DNA of 64,000 nucleotides from Adiantum capillus-veneris (GCA_014529385.2 CM043962.1:122287970-122351969), one strand, 5' to 3'; counted from the first letter of the stretch, positions 21,481 to 33,364 are shown. Numbers and translations: made by a program. The notes: a model not told the origin generated them from the letters alone.

Positions 21481-22240
21481 CTCAATAAGAGCCTTTGCCT
21501 TTGAAGGATTCCACCTCAATGCCTTTATAGGAAACCTTGTGACCGAGCAAGATCACTCATCCTCACGTATGTGGCACTTGTCGGGTTGAGTTGACCTCCC
21601 ATGTCGTAGAGCTTCTTTAAACCTTCTTCTACCCTTTGTAGATGCAATGATTTTGAGCTATAAATGCATAAATCATCAATGAACACCCTAATTGACTTTC
21701 CAAAGAATGCTTGAAACACCATGTTCATGAAACGTTGGAAAGTTGCAGGAGCATTTGTTAGACCAAATGGCATGACTCTAAAAGCATAACAACCCCAAGG
21801 AGTGATAAAGGTTGTTCTCAATTGATCTTCCAATGCGATACCTATTTGAAAGTAGCATGAGTAGCCATCACACACAGTGTACTTCTCATGACCAGCTACC
21901 TCATTTGTATCTCATCCTGAAATGGAGGGGAAAGTGATCTCTTTTTGTTGCCTCATTGAGTGGACGGTAATCCACACACACCCTCCACATTTCGTTTTTC
22001 TAGGAGTGACAACAACGGAGAGACCAACTCTGAATTCTCCCTGAATAAATGAAACCTGCTGCTAGAAGCTTTCTTACCTCCTTGAGTAAAGCCTGCTCCT
22101 TGATGACTCCTAGCCTTCGTAGCTTCTGAGCCTTAGGTGTGGCCTCTGGCTTCAACTCATTTTGTGTTGAACAACATCTACTCCACGCACATCGGTGTAG
22201 TCTTTAGCAAAAAGCCTAGGAAATTTCCTTAGCACACATT
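21481..22240 (-). pseudogene. pol: Element D reverse transcriptase, unit 2
   Basis: Frame 21525-21875 holds the palm: DGYSCYFQIGIALEDQLRTT, FRVMPFGLTNAPATFQRFMN and the catalytic FIDDLCIYS (about 21660-21685). The fingers (about 21900-22150) are frameshifted. Same protein as unit 3. Confidence 0.85.
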
Positions 22241-22531
22241 TGAACTCCTCTCTTTCATCCTTTGTAAGTGTTGTAGATAGAATACCTTCTAGCATTCTTT
22301 CATCTCCACTTTTTTTTCTCTTGGGAACCTACCTCCTCCAAACCTTGACAAGAGGTCTCTTGGTGGTTGGCTTAAACCTTACCCCCATGACTTCGATGGA
22401 AGACTCCTCTTCAGTAATGCTGCCGCTACTTTCTTCTTCTGAAGTGTTATCGGACAACCTTTCCGTCACACTTGAGATGATTCTTCATGGAGCTCCTCTT
22501 GGCGTTGCTCCTTCATGTCAAAGACAACCTT

Positions 22532-23010
22532 CTATGATTGTCGTTCTTGCAAATTAGCTTTCCACTCTCCCAATCCTGCAAAGCTCGCATTTTCATTAGC
22601 ATGGTCTCCTAGGATAAATGGTAACCATTTCCTTTGGTAGACATGACATAAATCCACTGCCTTCTTAATGCCAAAGGCCTCCACAAAAACATTTTTACAA
22701 ATGCCTACGCACCTAGCCTTGCTATTGTTTGCCATCTTGACCTTAATTTCAGTGTCTCTCATGGATGTGCATGCCTAGTTTTTGCATGAGTCCCTCTGTC
22801 ATGATGCAAATTTGTGCACACCCCATCCACTAGAACTTTCCTAACCAATCTCCCTTTTATGTAACAATCTAGCACAGGTGTAATGTCCTCATTCATTTCA
22901 GCTTGTGCAATTTTTACAACAGGCACACTCTCTTTTACCTTTCTCCTAGTGCTAACTACCCTTGTTAAATCCCTCCTAACTTTGGACATAATGCAAGAAA
23001 TTGAGGCCAT
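22532..23010 (-). pseudogene. pol: Element D protease, unit 2
   Basis: Codes a basic linker (VVSTRRKVKESVPVVK) and a retropepsin core around LVDGVCTNLH, which corresponds to VDGGAQICI of unit 3 after a frameshift. It continues with IKVKMANNSKARCVGICKNV. Asp-Gly-Gly at the active site is shared with element E. Confidence 0.75.
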
Positions 23011-23348
23011 GAGATATATCAGGACCCTTACCTCTCATGTCTTCCAACAGGTTGTATGGAGCCATTCCATGTCCAAGAGGAAAGTCTTTGGAGGTTGATA
23101 CGACATCGAGTCCTCTTAGCTTCCTTGGTCTCCTTTGCCTTCTTTCTCGTCCATGGTCACTTTGTGATGTAACTCCTTTCTTTCTCCTTACCTTTCCCTC
23201 GGCCACGCTTAATGCCATTTGCTTCCATGTCAACCTCTCTTGAATTTGTCACCTCTACCACATGCACGTTTTGGGTCTGGCAAAGGTGGAACTCCTTCCA
23301 CTCCTTGTGGAGGTGATCTTGCTCCATTTGCCTTTGTATAAGCCGTGG

Positions 23349-24210
23349 TTACTGACTAGTTCCTTCACCTGCATTCATCACTGGGTAATTCAAGTTAGGT
23401 CTCCCTGGCTCCCCACGGGGCCAAGGACAATTATACATCCCATGTCCAGACTCACCGCAATTCCAACATTGCAAGACTCTCCTAGGTCGTGGGTCTCGCT
23501 CTTCAGACTTCTTTGCTTGTCCCTTGGGACCTACAGCTTGTGCAAGGTGAACTGACAAGCTGCTAAAGATTCATTTAACTTCTCAATCACTTCTGCCGTT
23601 ACCTCAGGAGCTCCTTAGATGTTGATGCTTGTGACTTAACCTTTGGGTCTAAGACCTTCTATTGGAACCTCCACCTTAAGCACTTGATTTCCTATATTTC
23701 TCAGTAGCCCTAGTTTCAGCTGCATCAAAGGTAGCAGGTGCACCCGCCTCAACTTTTACCTTAAGGTCAAGAAAGAGTCCGGCTATGAACCTCTCCTTCT
23801 TTCTTTAGAAATTCTGCACCATCACCAGGGTTAGCAACATTTCGTATCCATAGAGCCCAAAGACGTAGGAACTCTTGCTTGTACAAGTAGTAGTCATCTA
23901 AGTCTTTTTGCTTATGAGAAACAATGTCTTGCCATAATTTTTGAGTGTTTTGGGGATCAAAGAAGTATTTCTTGAAACGATTCAAAACTTCCGTGTAATT
24001 CCCTTTAACTTCCTCAGGCAAAGAGTCAAACCAAGTGCTAGCATCTTTCCTAAGGACCACCTCAAACTTTCTACACGTTCTTGATTAGTTACTATCCTCT
24101 TGATACGGCAAGACATCTTGAAATTTGCTAGAAATAATTCTGCATCCTCTCCAGGCTCTCCAAGAGAAAAGAGGATATCCAGACATTTGACGTTGGCTCT
24201 CCATGAATTG
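23349..24210 (-). pseudogene. gag: Element D gag, unit 2
   Basis: Homologous to the intact gag at 31895-32749 but split into three frames (23982-24263, 23767-24060 and 23349-23558) by small indels. It carries the same CCHC knuckle CWNCGESGHGMYNC and the same TAA stop after TSQ. Confidence 0.88.
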
Positions 24211-24289
24211 ATTTCAAAGTGACGTGTTTTTTGTTTTTTTTCTTTCTTTAAAGATTTACACAATAATATTTTCTAAATTGCAATCTATT

Positions 24290-24506
24290 CTACAACAAAA
24301 TAAAAATATTCACATCAAATGACCTATGATAATCAATAAGAGGTAAATGACAGGGTTTGGTGACGCGAGAATTTCTCCTACTCTTTGGGCACCAAACATG
24401 AATACCATACGTTGTTGAAAATGGATTTTTTCTACTAATTGCAATGTTTACTCTAATGTGTGGAGTGAAATGAAAGGGAAAAACTGTATTCCTGGCCATT
24501 ATCCAT
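24290..24506 (-). pseudogene. Element D type II micro-ORF, unit 2 (frameshifted)
   Basis: Homologue of 15757-15975 and 32835-33053. N-terminal FPFHFTPHIRVNIAISRK and C-terminal LPLIDYHRSFDVNIFILL are intact; indels in the homopolymer T run and elsewhere shift the middle. Probably sequencing error. Confidence 0.8.
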
Positions 24507-24527
24507 GGTCTATGCATGACCTAATTC

Positions 24528-24739
24528 TTAAAACAAAACAAAAATATAGACGTCCAAACTAAGGTCGTACCTAATGAGAGGCAAAATAAAAGGCTTTACT
24601 GATGCGTTTTATCTCTACCAACCTAAGAGGACCTAAAATTCTACGAATTACTCGCTGAAATTGCAACTTAGTACTAACAATTATTGTACCTTTTGCCTGC
24701 AATGGGAATGAAGGGATCAATAAAATTCTCGTGATTCAT
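24528..24739 (-). pseudogene. Element D type I micro-ORF, unit 2 (frameshifted)
   Basis: Homologue of 15997-16209 with several one-base indels. Start ATG at 24739 and the C-terminal end are recognisable. Confidence 0.75.
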
Positions 24740-24794
24740 GCAAGCTACTTGATTATGCTAAAGGTTGAGCCTCCACAAAACATACACAAGCCTG

Positions 24795-24812
24795 TCCTCA
24801 GTGGGGGCACCA
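24795..24812 (-). promoter_or_regulatory. Element D PBS-like motif, unit 2
   Basis: Identical to the motif at 16265-16282. Confidence 0.65.
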
Positions 24813-24816
24813 AAAT

Positions 24817-25076
24817 TGAGGCGGTCCGGGGCAGCAACAAGAAAGAAACCTCTAGACACCCTTCAAGGCTCCCGTGATGCCCAATGGGGCTGGGGCACAA
24901 CACAACACAAACCAAAACAACAAACCCACACAGCCAAATCCAACTACACAAGGGCACCACGTAGTTTAAGAGCGAACTAGGACGCAAAAGAGGAGAATCG
25001 TTAGAGCAAACCACAAACAAGCAAGAAATTTACACTAACCCTAACACCAATGGAACACTCTCACACACTAAAACAC

Positions 25077-25151
<75 letters not shown>

Positions 25152-27456
25152 TGGTGTACAACTTAGCTTCAACTTATATTTTGCACAAAAAGGAACTTAG
25201 AGCTTGCGGAATCAAGTGACAAGATTTGTTATAGCATCACTACACATTGTCTTAGGGTATGGGAGCCCTCTCACCATCCACCCTCTTACAATGGTAGCCA
25301 AACAATAGCCAATGAATCACAAGTAACAAAACAACAACCTTCAATGAAACAAGTCACCTTATGAAGCTGAATGAGTTTGCCAAGCCCAAATTGGAGGAGA
25401 CGCGTGAGCCTTTGGACATGAATTGCACCCAAAACTACCAATTCATTGATGTTGGGCTAGATACAACAATGGTAGGAAAATATCTTCTACTCGCACTCAC
25501 TCAACTAGCTCAAGCTTTTCTATGCACCAAAGTGATGGTGTATAGAAAGCTTACTCTCTCTTTACAACCAAGATAGAACTGGCGTGTGCTACGCTCAATC
25601 TAGTGTGTCAATGGTATAGTGATGTCTTTTACAAGGAGAAATGGTTTCTATTTATAGGTTTTAGAAGCCTTGATTAGGATTAAGCCTAATCAATTTTATT
25701 AGGAAAGATCAAGGATAAATTTTTATGAATTTCAAATGAAATGGGGTCTCTCTTATCTCTTGAGTCACATGGATGTGGGCTCAAGTAAGAGAATTATTGA
25801 TGTGGTGAAAGGAGAGAAGCTTCCATGGGAGTGAGTGAATTTGGTTTACTTGTGCGTTGCCTACTCCATATGTTGATAGTGTGGGTGCATTTTACAAGAG
25901 AAGTTAGTTGTTAGTGGTAATAAATCACTAGAATTGTTAGTGATACATTTACAATGGTAGGATGAGTTGATTTGATGAAGGAAGAGGGGTGAATTAAAGA
26001 GAATCATTGAGATGGTGAAGCTTTGAAGAAGCTTGAACACTCACCCTTGTGTAGATTGTGGAAAAAAGACCGCTGGTCTTCTTCTTCTTCTTCGCTTCTT
26101 TACGCCGCCGCCACGGTTGACCACCACGATGAAAAGATGATTTGTTGATGAAAAATCCTCAATTTGCAGAAGTTATCATGGTTAAGATGCTGAATTTTAG
26201 ATATTTTTAGGAGAGGTAAATGAAATTGTAACATAGAAGCAATAGAGAGAGACATGGAGAGGGTGTATGTAGGTAGAGTTCATAAAAGAACTATAGGGAT
26301 GAGAGAGAAGGTTAATGTGAAGAGGGTGGGAGAAGCCATGGAAATTCAGGTTTGAGTGAGGGAAGGAGAGGGAGGGATGTGTAAGAGTGAGTAGGCGTGT
26401 GGAAGGGTGAGAGAAGACTAAGGGCTACTTGTGAGAAAAGTGGCAGACTGGGTCCACTCAAAAAATCATAGCTCACCGTTGGTAGCTCCAAAAATCATGA
26501 AAACATTTGAGGTGATTATTCAAGCGTGGGCTACATTTCTCTTTTGACCACCGCTCCAAATTCAAAGTGGAAATAGGTGCCAAATTCTCACCAAAAAGCC
26601 TGTTTTTTATGCTGCAAAAGGTCTTTTAGTGGCCCCCCTCCTTTGTTGAATTTGTACAATGCATCCAAGAGTGAGCCCCTCCTTTGTCATATATAATACA
26701 AAGCATCCAAGTTGCCCTCGACCCATGCATGGAGGAGGATTATTGGTGAATAAAGAAATATATACATGGTGGGACTAGTGTATGGACTATTCATGGACTT
26801 TAGCTCAATGAGCACATGGTGTTAGAATAATGAGTAAAAATAATAATAAAAATATGGAGGAGTTATGGATATGGAAAGATATTGGAATCATATGATATGG
26901 TCCCTCCTTGAATTATTTTGGTTGAAAGAGGAAAAGGTATGCAAGTAAATAATATAATACACGTAACCAATGAGTAGAAATCAATTTTTTGTTTTCACGA
27001 GGGTGAGGGTGAAAATGTGGGAGTGATTTGTATAAAGGAAAAAGATGAGGTTAGAGTATGTACATATTGGCAAAAAATATAATTATGGTGTAAGAGGATG
27101 AAAGAAGGTGTACATAGGTTTAATAAAACACACACCTAAGTAGAACTATTTAAATAAAATACCAAAATAATTATAAAAAATCCCTATATTTAGGCCATAT
27201 ATACAATGAAATATTACACACAAAGAAGGCCATAATATACTTTTTTATTTTTTTATTTTTTTTTATTTTTTTTATTTTTTTGGCTCAACTAGCCCAGTGA
27301 CTAGCTAGCTGAGGTTTTTAAGAATATGAGAAAAGCCCCCTAACTCACACACGCCTATGTACAGTGAAAGGTAGGGATAGCCATAGCGTTTGGGTCAATT
27401 TGGTAGGGTGGAGTAACTTACTATGGCAATTATGGAGAGCCGAAAAACGGCTATCA
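24817..27456 (-). repeat. Element D LTR 2 (shared by two units)
   Basis: About 2640 bp with the same ends as LTR 1 and LTR 3. It serves as 3' LTR of unit 3 and 5' LTR of unit 2. Polypurine tract at about 27460-27470. It differs from the others mostly by one-base indels. TATA box at 25648-25657. Confidence 0.9.
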
Positions 27457-27590
27457 TTAGCCCCCCCCAGGATGATGGAATAATCATGTACCATCATAGA
27501 GCATCTTTTCCAAAGAGAGTGCTTCAGAGTCCTTCACGAGATCTTCATTGTTTGGCCCCTCAGAATTTTGGATGGAGTTACACTCATGCT

Positions 27591-28974
27591 TCATGTAACA
27601 ATACTTACATGAGATAGCGGCCTTGGACAGATCTTTGGTAGATCCTTTGGTAGAAGGCGACTCAAATAGGCTTTAAAGCGATACTCGTTTACCTTCCTGG
27701 AGTGCTCCTTACCATTCAAGTCCATAAGCTGATAGTAACTAGAATTGAAAGCCTTCTTGACTATGTATGGCCCTTGCCATCTAGTTTCAAACTTGGCATC
27801 AAAACGATTGTCAAGTCGATTGTCATACCTTAGCACAAGCTCTCCTTCCTTGATGCCTTTGTCCTTCACTTTTTTGTCGTGCGTTTCTTTCGCTTGTGTG
27901 GCTTTCCTCTTGTAGCACTCGTAAGCTGCTTCTCTTTTCCACTCAAGCTCCACTAATGTAAGAAGTCGATCCATCCATACCTCTTGATCATCTTGTGCAC
28001 CTTTGCCATGAAGTCGCATTGTTGGAATGTTGAGCTCGATAGGCTGCAAAGCCTCTTGACTTTAGACCAAGTGAAATGGTGTGAACTCCGTGGCTTCCCT
28101 ATATGTGGTTCGATATTCCCACAAGGCACCATCCAAGAAGTCATCCCATAATTTTGTCTTGTTTTGCACCATCTTTCTAATGATTCCTACAATGACACCA
28201 TTAGCCTTCTCCACCAAACCATTTCCTGTGTAGTATGGTGTGCTATGACGATGTAGAATGTGAAGCTCTTCACAAACTTCTGTGAGCAAGCCTTCCTAAA
28301 CCTTGGACCATTATCAGAAACAATCTCCAAAGTGTGCCAAATCTGCAACAAAGTGATTGTACACAAACTTGCTAACTGTCCTCTCATTCACACTCTTGCC
28401 ACACTTTGAGCTTCCACCCACCTAGTCATATAGTCTACAGCCACTAGAATGTAGAGTTTTACCATTTTTTGTCCTAGGCAGAGGACCCATAGCATCAATG
28501 CCCCACTTTTCAAAGGTCCATTTGCAAGCACTATTTTGCCTCGGGCCATGCACCAACCTTCTATTTCCATTTATCTGACAATTGTGACAGCTTTTACACT
28601 ATTGTTAACATCCACATGCAAGCTTGGCCAAACATACCCCGCAAGAAAAATCTTCTTCACAGTTGATTCTTGGGCAAAATGACCACCACATGCCTCTTCA
28701 TGCAAACCTTTTAGAATGGCTGGAATTTCCTCGATAGTTGGTACTCTTCTGCACACTTGATCCTTCCCTCTTTGATAGAGGGAGCCTTCTAGGAAGAGAT
28801 AGAAACTTGCCTTCTTCATGAGTCTCCTCTTCTGAGCCTTCGTGAAGTCTTGTGGAAACTCACCCTCCAAAATGTAGCCAATAATGGGAGCCAATGACTC
28901 CAATCCCTGGTATCTCGGTTGCTTGACAGCTGCTGCCACCATGATGACCTGCACTTCTCTCTCAACACATGTAA
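27591..28974 (-). pseudogene. pol: Element D integrase, unit 3
   Basis: The zinc module is in the frame 28571-29194: LYQRGKDQVCRRVPTIEEIP, then LHEEACGGHFAQES. The core lies at 28060-28570 with several frameshifts (VDYMTRWVEAQSVARV, STPYY, GIIRKMVQNKTKLWDDFLDG). The C-terminal domain is open at 27591-28049 (ELVLRYDNRLDNRFDAKFET). No chromodomain follows. Confidence 0.87.
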
Positions 28975-29340
28975 CTGCTTGTTGTGCAAGTAAATCGGCA
29001 TCTTCATTTTGTTTCTTCAGAATATGATATAGTTGCACTTCTTCAGATTTATTAAACATCCTACGAATGGCATGAACTTTTGTCCTTAAGCTTTCATTCT
29101 TGCATGCCCAAATGCCTAAAATCTGTTTAACAATGAGAAGTGCATCTCCCTTTACCATGAGACGTTTTATCCCTTGGCCAATGCACATCTTCAAACCATG
29201 AAGTAGTGTGTCGTATTCTGCTTCATTGTTGCTAGTTGAACCTGGTTTATTGACCTTCTCTACCTTTCATGACCACTCTCCACTTGGTTGAGCAACACTA
29301 GCCCCCCTTGCTTTCCCTGTGGCTCGTCGAAAAGCTCCAT
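28975..29340 (-). pseudogene. Element D second (archaeal-type) RNase H, unit 3
   Basis: Sits between the Ty3 RNase H and the integrase. NEAEY (catalytic Glu) at about 29207-29233 and KGDALLIVKQILG follow a Gly/Ser-rich strand; the domain ends NEDADLLAQQA. This spacing (Asp, NEAEY, GDxxL, NxxAD) is typical of archaeal-like RNase H. In plant Tat/Ogre elements an additional RNase H of this kind is established. The frame is broken near 29195-29260. Confidence 0.8.
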
Positions 29341-29967
29341 CAAAGAACAAGGTAAAAGCATTGGGAATACTTTTTGGTGGTGGCAATGGTAGGTCTTTAC
29401 TTGAGGCACCTTAATTTCCTTATCATGTACCCTATAAGTGAGAATCCCTGCCAATTGTGCACGCACACTATCTTCTACCTTGAAAGAGTATTGGAACTCT
29501 TGCAACTCCATAATCCACTTTGAGATCCTAGTACTAAGATTTATTTGAGAGGACACCCAAGGGAACAAATTTTCTGCAGTGAGAATTACAAAAGGTTTTG
29601 GTAGCAGGCAGGATCTAAACTTTCTCACCGCAAACATGAGAGAAAGCATCATGAGTTCTGCTTCTGTGTAGTCTCTCTCCAAAGCATTCATGACCCTACT
29701 AGCAAAGTAGATGGGTCGCATCCTTGTACTGTGGGGATCTTGTTGTAGCAACACAGCACCATGTTTCCCTTCCAACACTAGAGCTAACAAAGAATGTGTA
29801 CTCCCAACAAGGAGGCATGAGTGTTGGTAGCTCTGACAAAATGACTTTAATGTTACAAAAATACTCTTCAGCTCATCAAACCATGCAAATTCTACTTGTT
29901 GTGTCAACTTTTGCAAAGGATGAAGCAACTCCGAGCTAAGTGAATGAAGCGTGACCATATACTTCAC
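29341..29967 (-). pseudogene. pol: Element D Ty3 RNase H, unit 3
   Basis: 235-codon frame: WFDELKSIFVTLKSFC, PIYFASRVMNALERDYTEAE, MMLSLMFAVRKFRSCLLPKP, LSTRISKWIMELQEFQYSFK. The first catalytic Asp strand reads LVGSTHSLLALVLEGK in this frame, degenerate or frameshifted. It continues into a linker with PQVKTYHC before the second RNase H. Confidence 0.82.
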
Positions 29968-30700
29968 CTTCTGAATGAAAGAGATGACCTCCTTAAGACT
30001 CTTCGGTGATGGAGCTCAATAAGAGCCTTTGCCTTGAAGGATCCACCTCAATGCCTTTATAGAAACCTTGTGACCGAGCAAGATCACTTCATCCTCACGT
30101 ATGTGGCACTTGTCGGGTTGAGTTGACCTCCCATGTCGTAGAGCTTCTTTAAACCTTCTTCTACCTTTGTAGATGCAATGATTTTGAGCTATAAATGCAT
30201 AAATCATCAATGAACACCCTAATTGACTTTCCAAAGAATGCTTGAAACACCATGTTCATGAAACGTTGGAATGTTGCAGGAGCATTTGTTAGACCAAATG
30301 GCATGACTCTAAAAGCATAACAACCCCAAGGAGTGATAAAGGTTGTTCTCAATTGATCTTTCCAATGCGATACCTATTTGAAAGTAGCATGAGTAGCCAT
30401 CACACACAGTGTACTTCTCATGACCAGCTACCTCATTTAGTATCTCATCCTGAAATGGGAGGGAAAGATCTCTTTTGTTGCCTCATTGAGTGGACGGTAA
30501 TCCACACACACCCTCCACTTTTCGTTTTTCTTAGGAGTGACAACAACGGGAGAGACCAACTCTGAATTCTCCACTGAATAATGAAACCTGCTGCTAGAAG
30601 CTTTCTTACCTCCTTGAGTAAAGCCTGCTCCTTGATGACTCCTAGCCTTCGTAGCTTCTGAGCCTTAGGTGTGGCCTCTGGCTTCAACTCAATTTTGTGT
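29968..30700 (-). pseudogene. pol: Element D reverse transcriptase, unit 3
   Basis: Frame 30445-30687 holds the start of RT (KLRRLGVIKEQALLKEVRKL). Frame 30161-30352 holds the palm with FRVMPFGLTNAPATFQRFMN and catalytic FIDDLCIYS (about 30190-30215). Frame 30016-30234 continues toward the thumb (EDEVILLGHKVS). Indels separate the frames. Confidence 0.85.
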
Positions 30701-31024
30701 TAACAACATCTACTCCACGCACATCGGTGTAGTCTTTAGCAAAAAGCCTAGGAAATTTCCTTAGCACACATTTGAACTCCTCTCTTCATCCTTTGTAAGT
30801 GTTGTAGATAGAATACCTTCTAGCATTCTTTCATCTTCCAACTTTTTGTTTCTCTTGGAACCTACCTCCTCCCAAACCTTGACAAGAGGTCTCTTGGTTG
30901 GTTGGCTTAAACCTTACCCCCATGACTTCGATGGAAGACTCCTCTTCAGTAATGCTGCCGCTACTTTCTTTCTTCTGAAGTGTTATCGGTCCAACCTTCT
31001 TCCGTCTCACTTTGAGATGATTCT

Positions 31025-31500
31025 TCATGAGCTCCTCTTGCGTTGCTCCTTCATGTCAAAGACAACCTTCTTATGATTGTCGTTCTTGCAAATTAGCTTT
31101 CCACTCTCCCAATCCTGCAAAGCTCGCATTTTCATTAGCCATGTCTCCCTAGGATAAATGGTAACCATTTTCCTTTGGTAGACATGACATAGAAATCCAC
31201 TGCCTCTTAATGCCAAAGGCCTCCACAAAAACATTTTTACAAATGCCTACGCACCTAGCCTTGCTATTGTTTGCCATCTTGACCTTAATTTCAGGTGTCT
31301 CATGGATGTGCATGCCTAGTTTTTGCATGAGTCCCTCTGTCATGATGCAAATTTGTGCACCCCCATCCACTAGACTTTCCTAACCAATCTCAATCTCCCT
31401 TTTATGTAACAATCTAGCACAGTGTAATGTCCTCATTCATTTCACTTGTGCAATTTTTTACAACAGGCACACTCTCTCTTTTACTTTCTCCTAGTGCTAA
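31025..31500 (-). pseudogene. pol: Element D protease, unit 3
   Basis: Frame 31149-31370 opens with DGGAQICIMTEGLMQKLGMH (Asp-Gly-Gly active site) and continues IKVKMANNSKARCVGIC. Frame 31025-31234 codes the last strand (MVTIYPRETWLMKMRALQDW). Closely similar to the protease of element E. A small duplication of AATCTC near 31388 is absent from unit 2. Confidence 0.78.
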
Positions 31501-31894
31501 CTACCCTTGTTAAATCCCTCCTAACTTGTGGACATAATGCAAGAAATTGAGGCCATGAGATATCAGGACCCTTACCTCTCATGTCTTCCAACAGGTTGTA
31601 TGGAGCCATTCCATGTCCAAGAAGAGAAAGTCTTGGAGGTTGATACGACATCGAGTCCTCTTAGCTTCCTTGGTCTCCTTTGCCTTCTTTTCTCGTCCAT
31701 GGTCACTTTGTGATGTAACTCCTTCTTTTCTCCTTACCTTTCCCTCGGCCACGCTTAATGCCATTTGCTTCCATGTCAACCTCTCTTGAATTTGTCACCT
31801 CTACCACATGCACGTTTGGGTCTGGCACAAGGTGGAACTCCTCCACTCCTTGTGGAGGTGATCTTGCTCCATTTGGCCTTTGTATAAGCCGTGG
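31501..31894 (-). other. Element D gag-protease linker
   Basis: After the gag TAA the same minus-strand frame stays open for about 50 codons (basic, with KRGRGKGKE) before indels disturb it. In element E the matching region is part of Gag. This suggests the D stop may be a read-through site or a later mutation. Confidence 0.5.
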
Positions 31895-32749
31895 TTACTG
31901 ACTAGTTCCTTCACCTGCATTCATCACTGGGTAATTCAAGTTAGGTCTCCCTGGCTCCCCACGGGGCCAAGGACAATTATACATCCCATGTCCAGACTCA
32001 CCGCAATTCCAACATTGCAAGACTCTCCTAGGTCGTGGGTCTCGCTCTTCAGACTTCTTTGCTTGTCCCTTTGGACCTACAGCTTGTGCAAGGTGAACTG
32101 ACAAGCTGCTTAAAGATTCATTTAACTTCTCAATCACTTCTGCCGTTACCTCAGGAAGCTCCTTAGATGTTGATGCTTGTGACTTACCTTTGGGTCTAAG
32201 ACCTTCTATTGGAACCTCCCACCTTAAGCACTTGAGTTTCCTATATTTCTCAGTAGCCCTAGTTTCAGCTGCATCAAAGGTAGCAGGTGCACCCGCCTCA
32301 ACTTTTACCTTAAGGTCAAGAAAGAGTCCGGCTATGAACCTCTCCTTCTTTAGAAATTCTGCACCATCACCAGGGTTAGCAACATTTCGTATCCATAGAG
32401 CCCAAAGACGTAGGAACTCTTGCTTGTACAAGTAGTAGTCATCTAAGTCTTTTTGCTTATGAGAAACAATGTCTTGCCATAATTTTTGAGTGTTTTGGGG
32501 ATCAAAGAAGTATTTCTTGAAACGATTCAAAACTTCCGTGTAATTCCCTTTAACTTCCTCAGGCAAAGAGTCAAACCAAGTGCTAGCATCTTTCCTAAGG
32601 ACCACCTCAAACATTTCTACACGTTCTTGATTAGTTACTATCCTCTTGATACGGCAAGACATCTTGAAATTTGCTAGAAATAATTCTGCATCCTCTCCAG
32701 GCTCTCCAAAGAAAAGAGGATATCCAGACATTTGACGTTGGCTCTCCAT
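31895..32749 (-). CDS. gag: Element D Gag, unit 3 (284 aa, intact)
   Basis: Complete ORF from ATG at 32749. N-terminal YPLFFGEPGEDAELFLANFK, capsid-like core with DASTWFDSLPEEVKGNYTEV and KKYFFDPQNTQKLWQDIVSH, the FIAGL motif, a Ser/Lys linker and one CCHC zinc knuckle (CWNCGESGHGMYNC, about residues 246-259). Gag would form the particle and bind RNA. It lies in the accurate part of the window, 85 nt after the type II micro-ORF. It ends TSQ-stop-P; the frame continues open, hinting at stop read-through into pol. Confidence 0.92.
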   Translation of the reverse strand: MESQRQMSGYPLFFGEPGEDAELFLANFKMSCRIKRIVTNQERVEMFEVVLRKDASTWFDSLPEEVKGNYTEVLNRFKKYFFDPQNTQKLWQDIVSHKQKDLDDYYLYKQEFLRLWALWIRNVANPGDGAEFLKKERFIAGLFLDLKVKVEAGAPATFDAAETRATEKYRKLKCLRWEVPIEGLRPKGKSQASTSKELPEVTAEVIEKLNESLSSLSVHLAQAVGPKGQAKKSEERDPRPRRVLQCWNCGESGHGMYNCPWPRGEPGRPNLNYPVMNAGEGTSQ

Positions 32750-32834
32750 TGAATTGATTTCAAAGTGACGTGTTTTTTGTTTTTTCTTTCTTTAAAAGAT
32801 TTACACAATAATATTTTCTAAATTGCAATCTATT

Positions 32835-33053
32835 CTACAACAAAATAAAAATATTCACATCAAATGACCTATGATAATCAATAAGAGGTAGAATGACAGG
32901 GTTTGGTGACGCGAGAATTTCTCCTACTCTTTGGGCACCAAACATGAATACCATACGTTGTTGAAAATGGATTTTTCTACTAATTGCAATGTTTACTCTA
33001 ATGTGTGGAGTGAAATGAAAGGGAAAAACTTGTATTCCTGGGCCATTATCCAT
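32835..33053 (-). CDS. Element D type II pre-gag micro-protein, unit 3
   Basis: Intact 72-aa ORF from ATG at 33053, amino-acid identical to 15757-15975. It occupies the same place between the type I ORF and gag. Confidence 0.75.
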   Translation of the reverse strand: MDNGPGIQVFPFHFTPHIRVNIAISRKIHFQQRMVFMFGAQRVGEILASPNPVILPLIDYHRSFDVNIFILL

Positions 33054-33074
33054 GGTCTATGCATGACCTAATTC

Positions 33075-33287
33075 TTAAAACAAAACAAAAATATAGACGT
33101 CCAAACTAAGGTCGTACCTAATGAGAGGCAAAATAAAAGGCTTTACTGATGCGTTTATCTCTACCAACCTAAGAGGACCTAAAATTCTACGAATTACTCG
33201 CTGAAATTGCAACTTAGTACTAACAATTATGTGTACCTTTTGCCTTGCAATGGGAATGAAGGGATCATAAAAATTCTCGTGATTCAT
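33075..33287 (-). CDS. Element D type I pre-gag micro-protein, unit 3
   Basis: Intact 70-aa ORF from ATG at 33287, amino-acid identical to 15997-16209. First ORF after the PBS. Confidence 0.72.
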   Translation of the reverse strand: MNHENFYDPFIPIARQKVHIIVSTKLQFQRVIRRILGPLRLVEINASVKPFILPLIRYDLSLDVYIFVLF

Positions 33288-33342
33288 GCAAGCTACTTGA
33301 TTATGCTAAAGGTTGAGCCTCCACAAAACATACACAAGCCTG

Positions 33343-33360
33343 TCCTCAGTGGGGGCACCA
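33343..33360 (-). promoter_or_regulatory. Element D PBS-like motif, unit 3
   Basis: Identical to the motif at 16265-16282, next to LTR 3. Confidence 0.65.
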
Positions 33361-33364
33361 AAAT

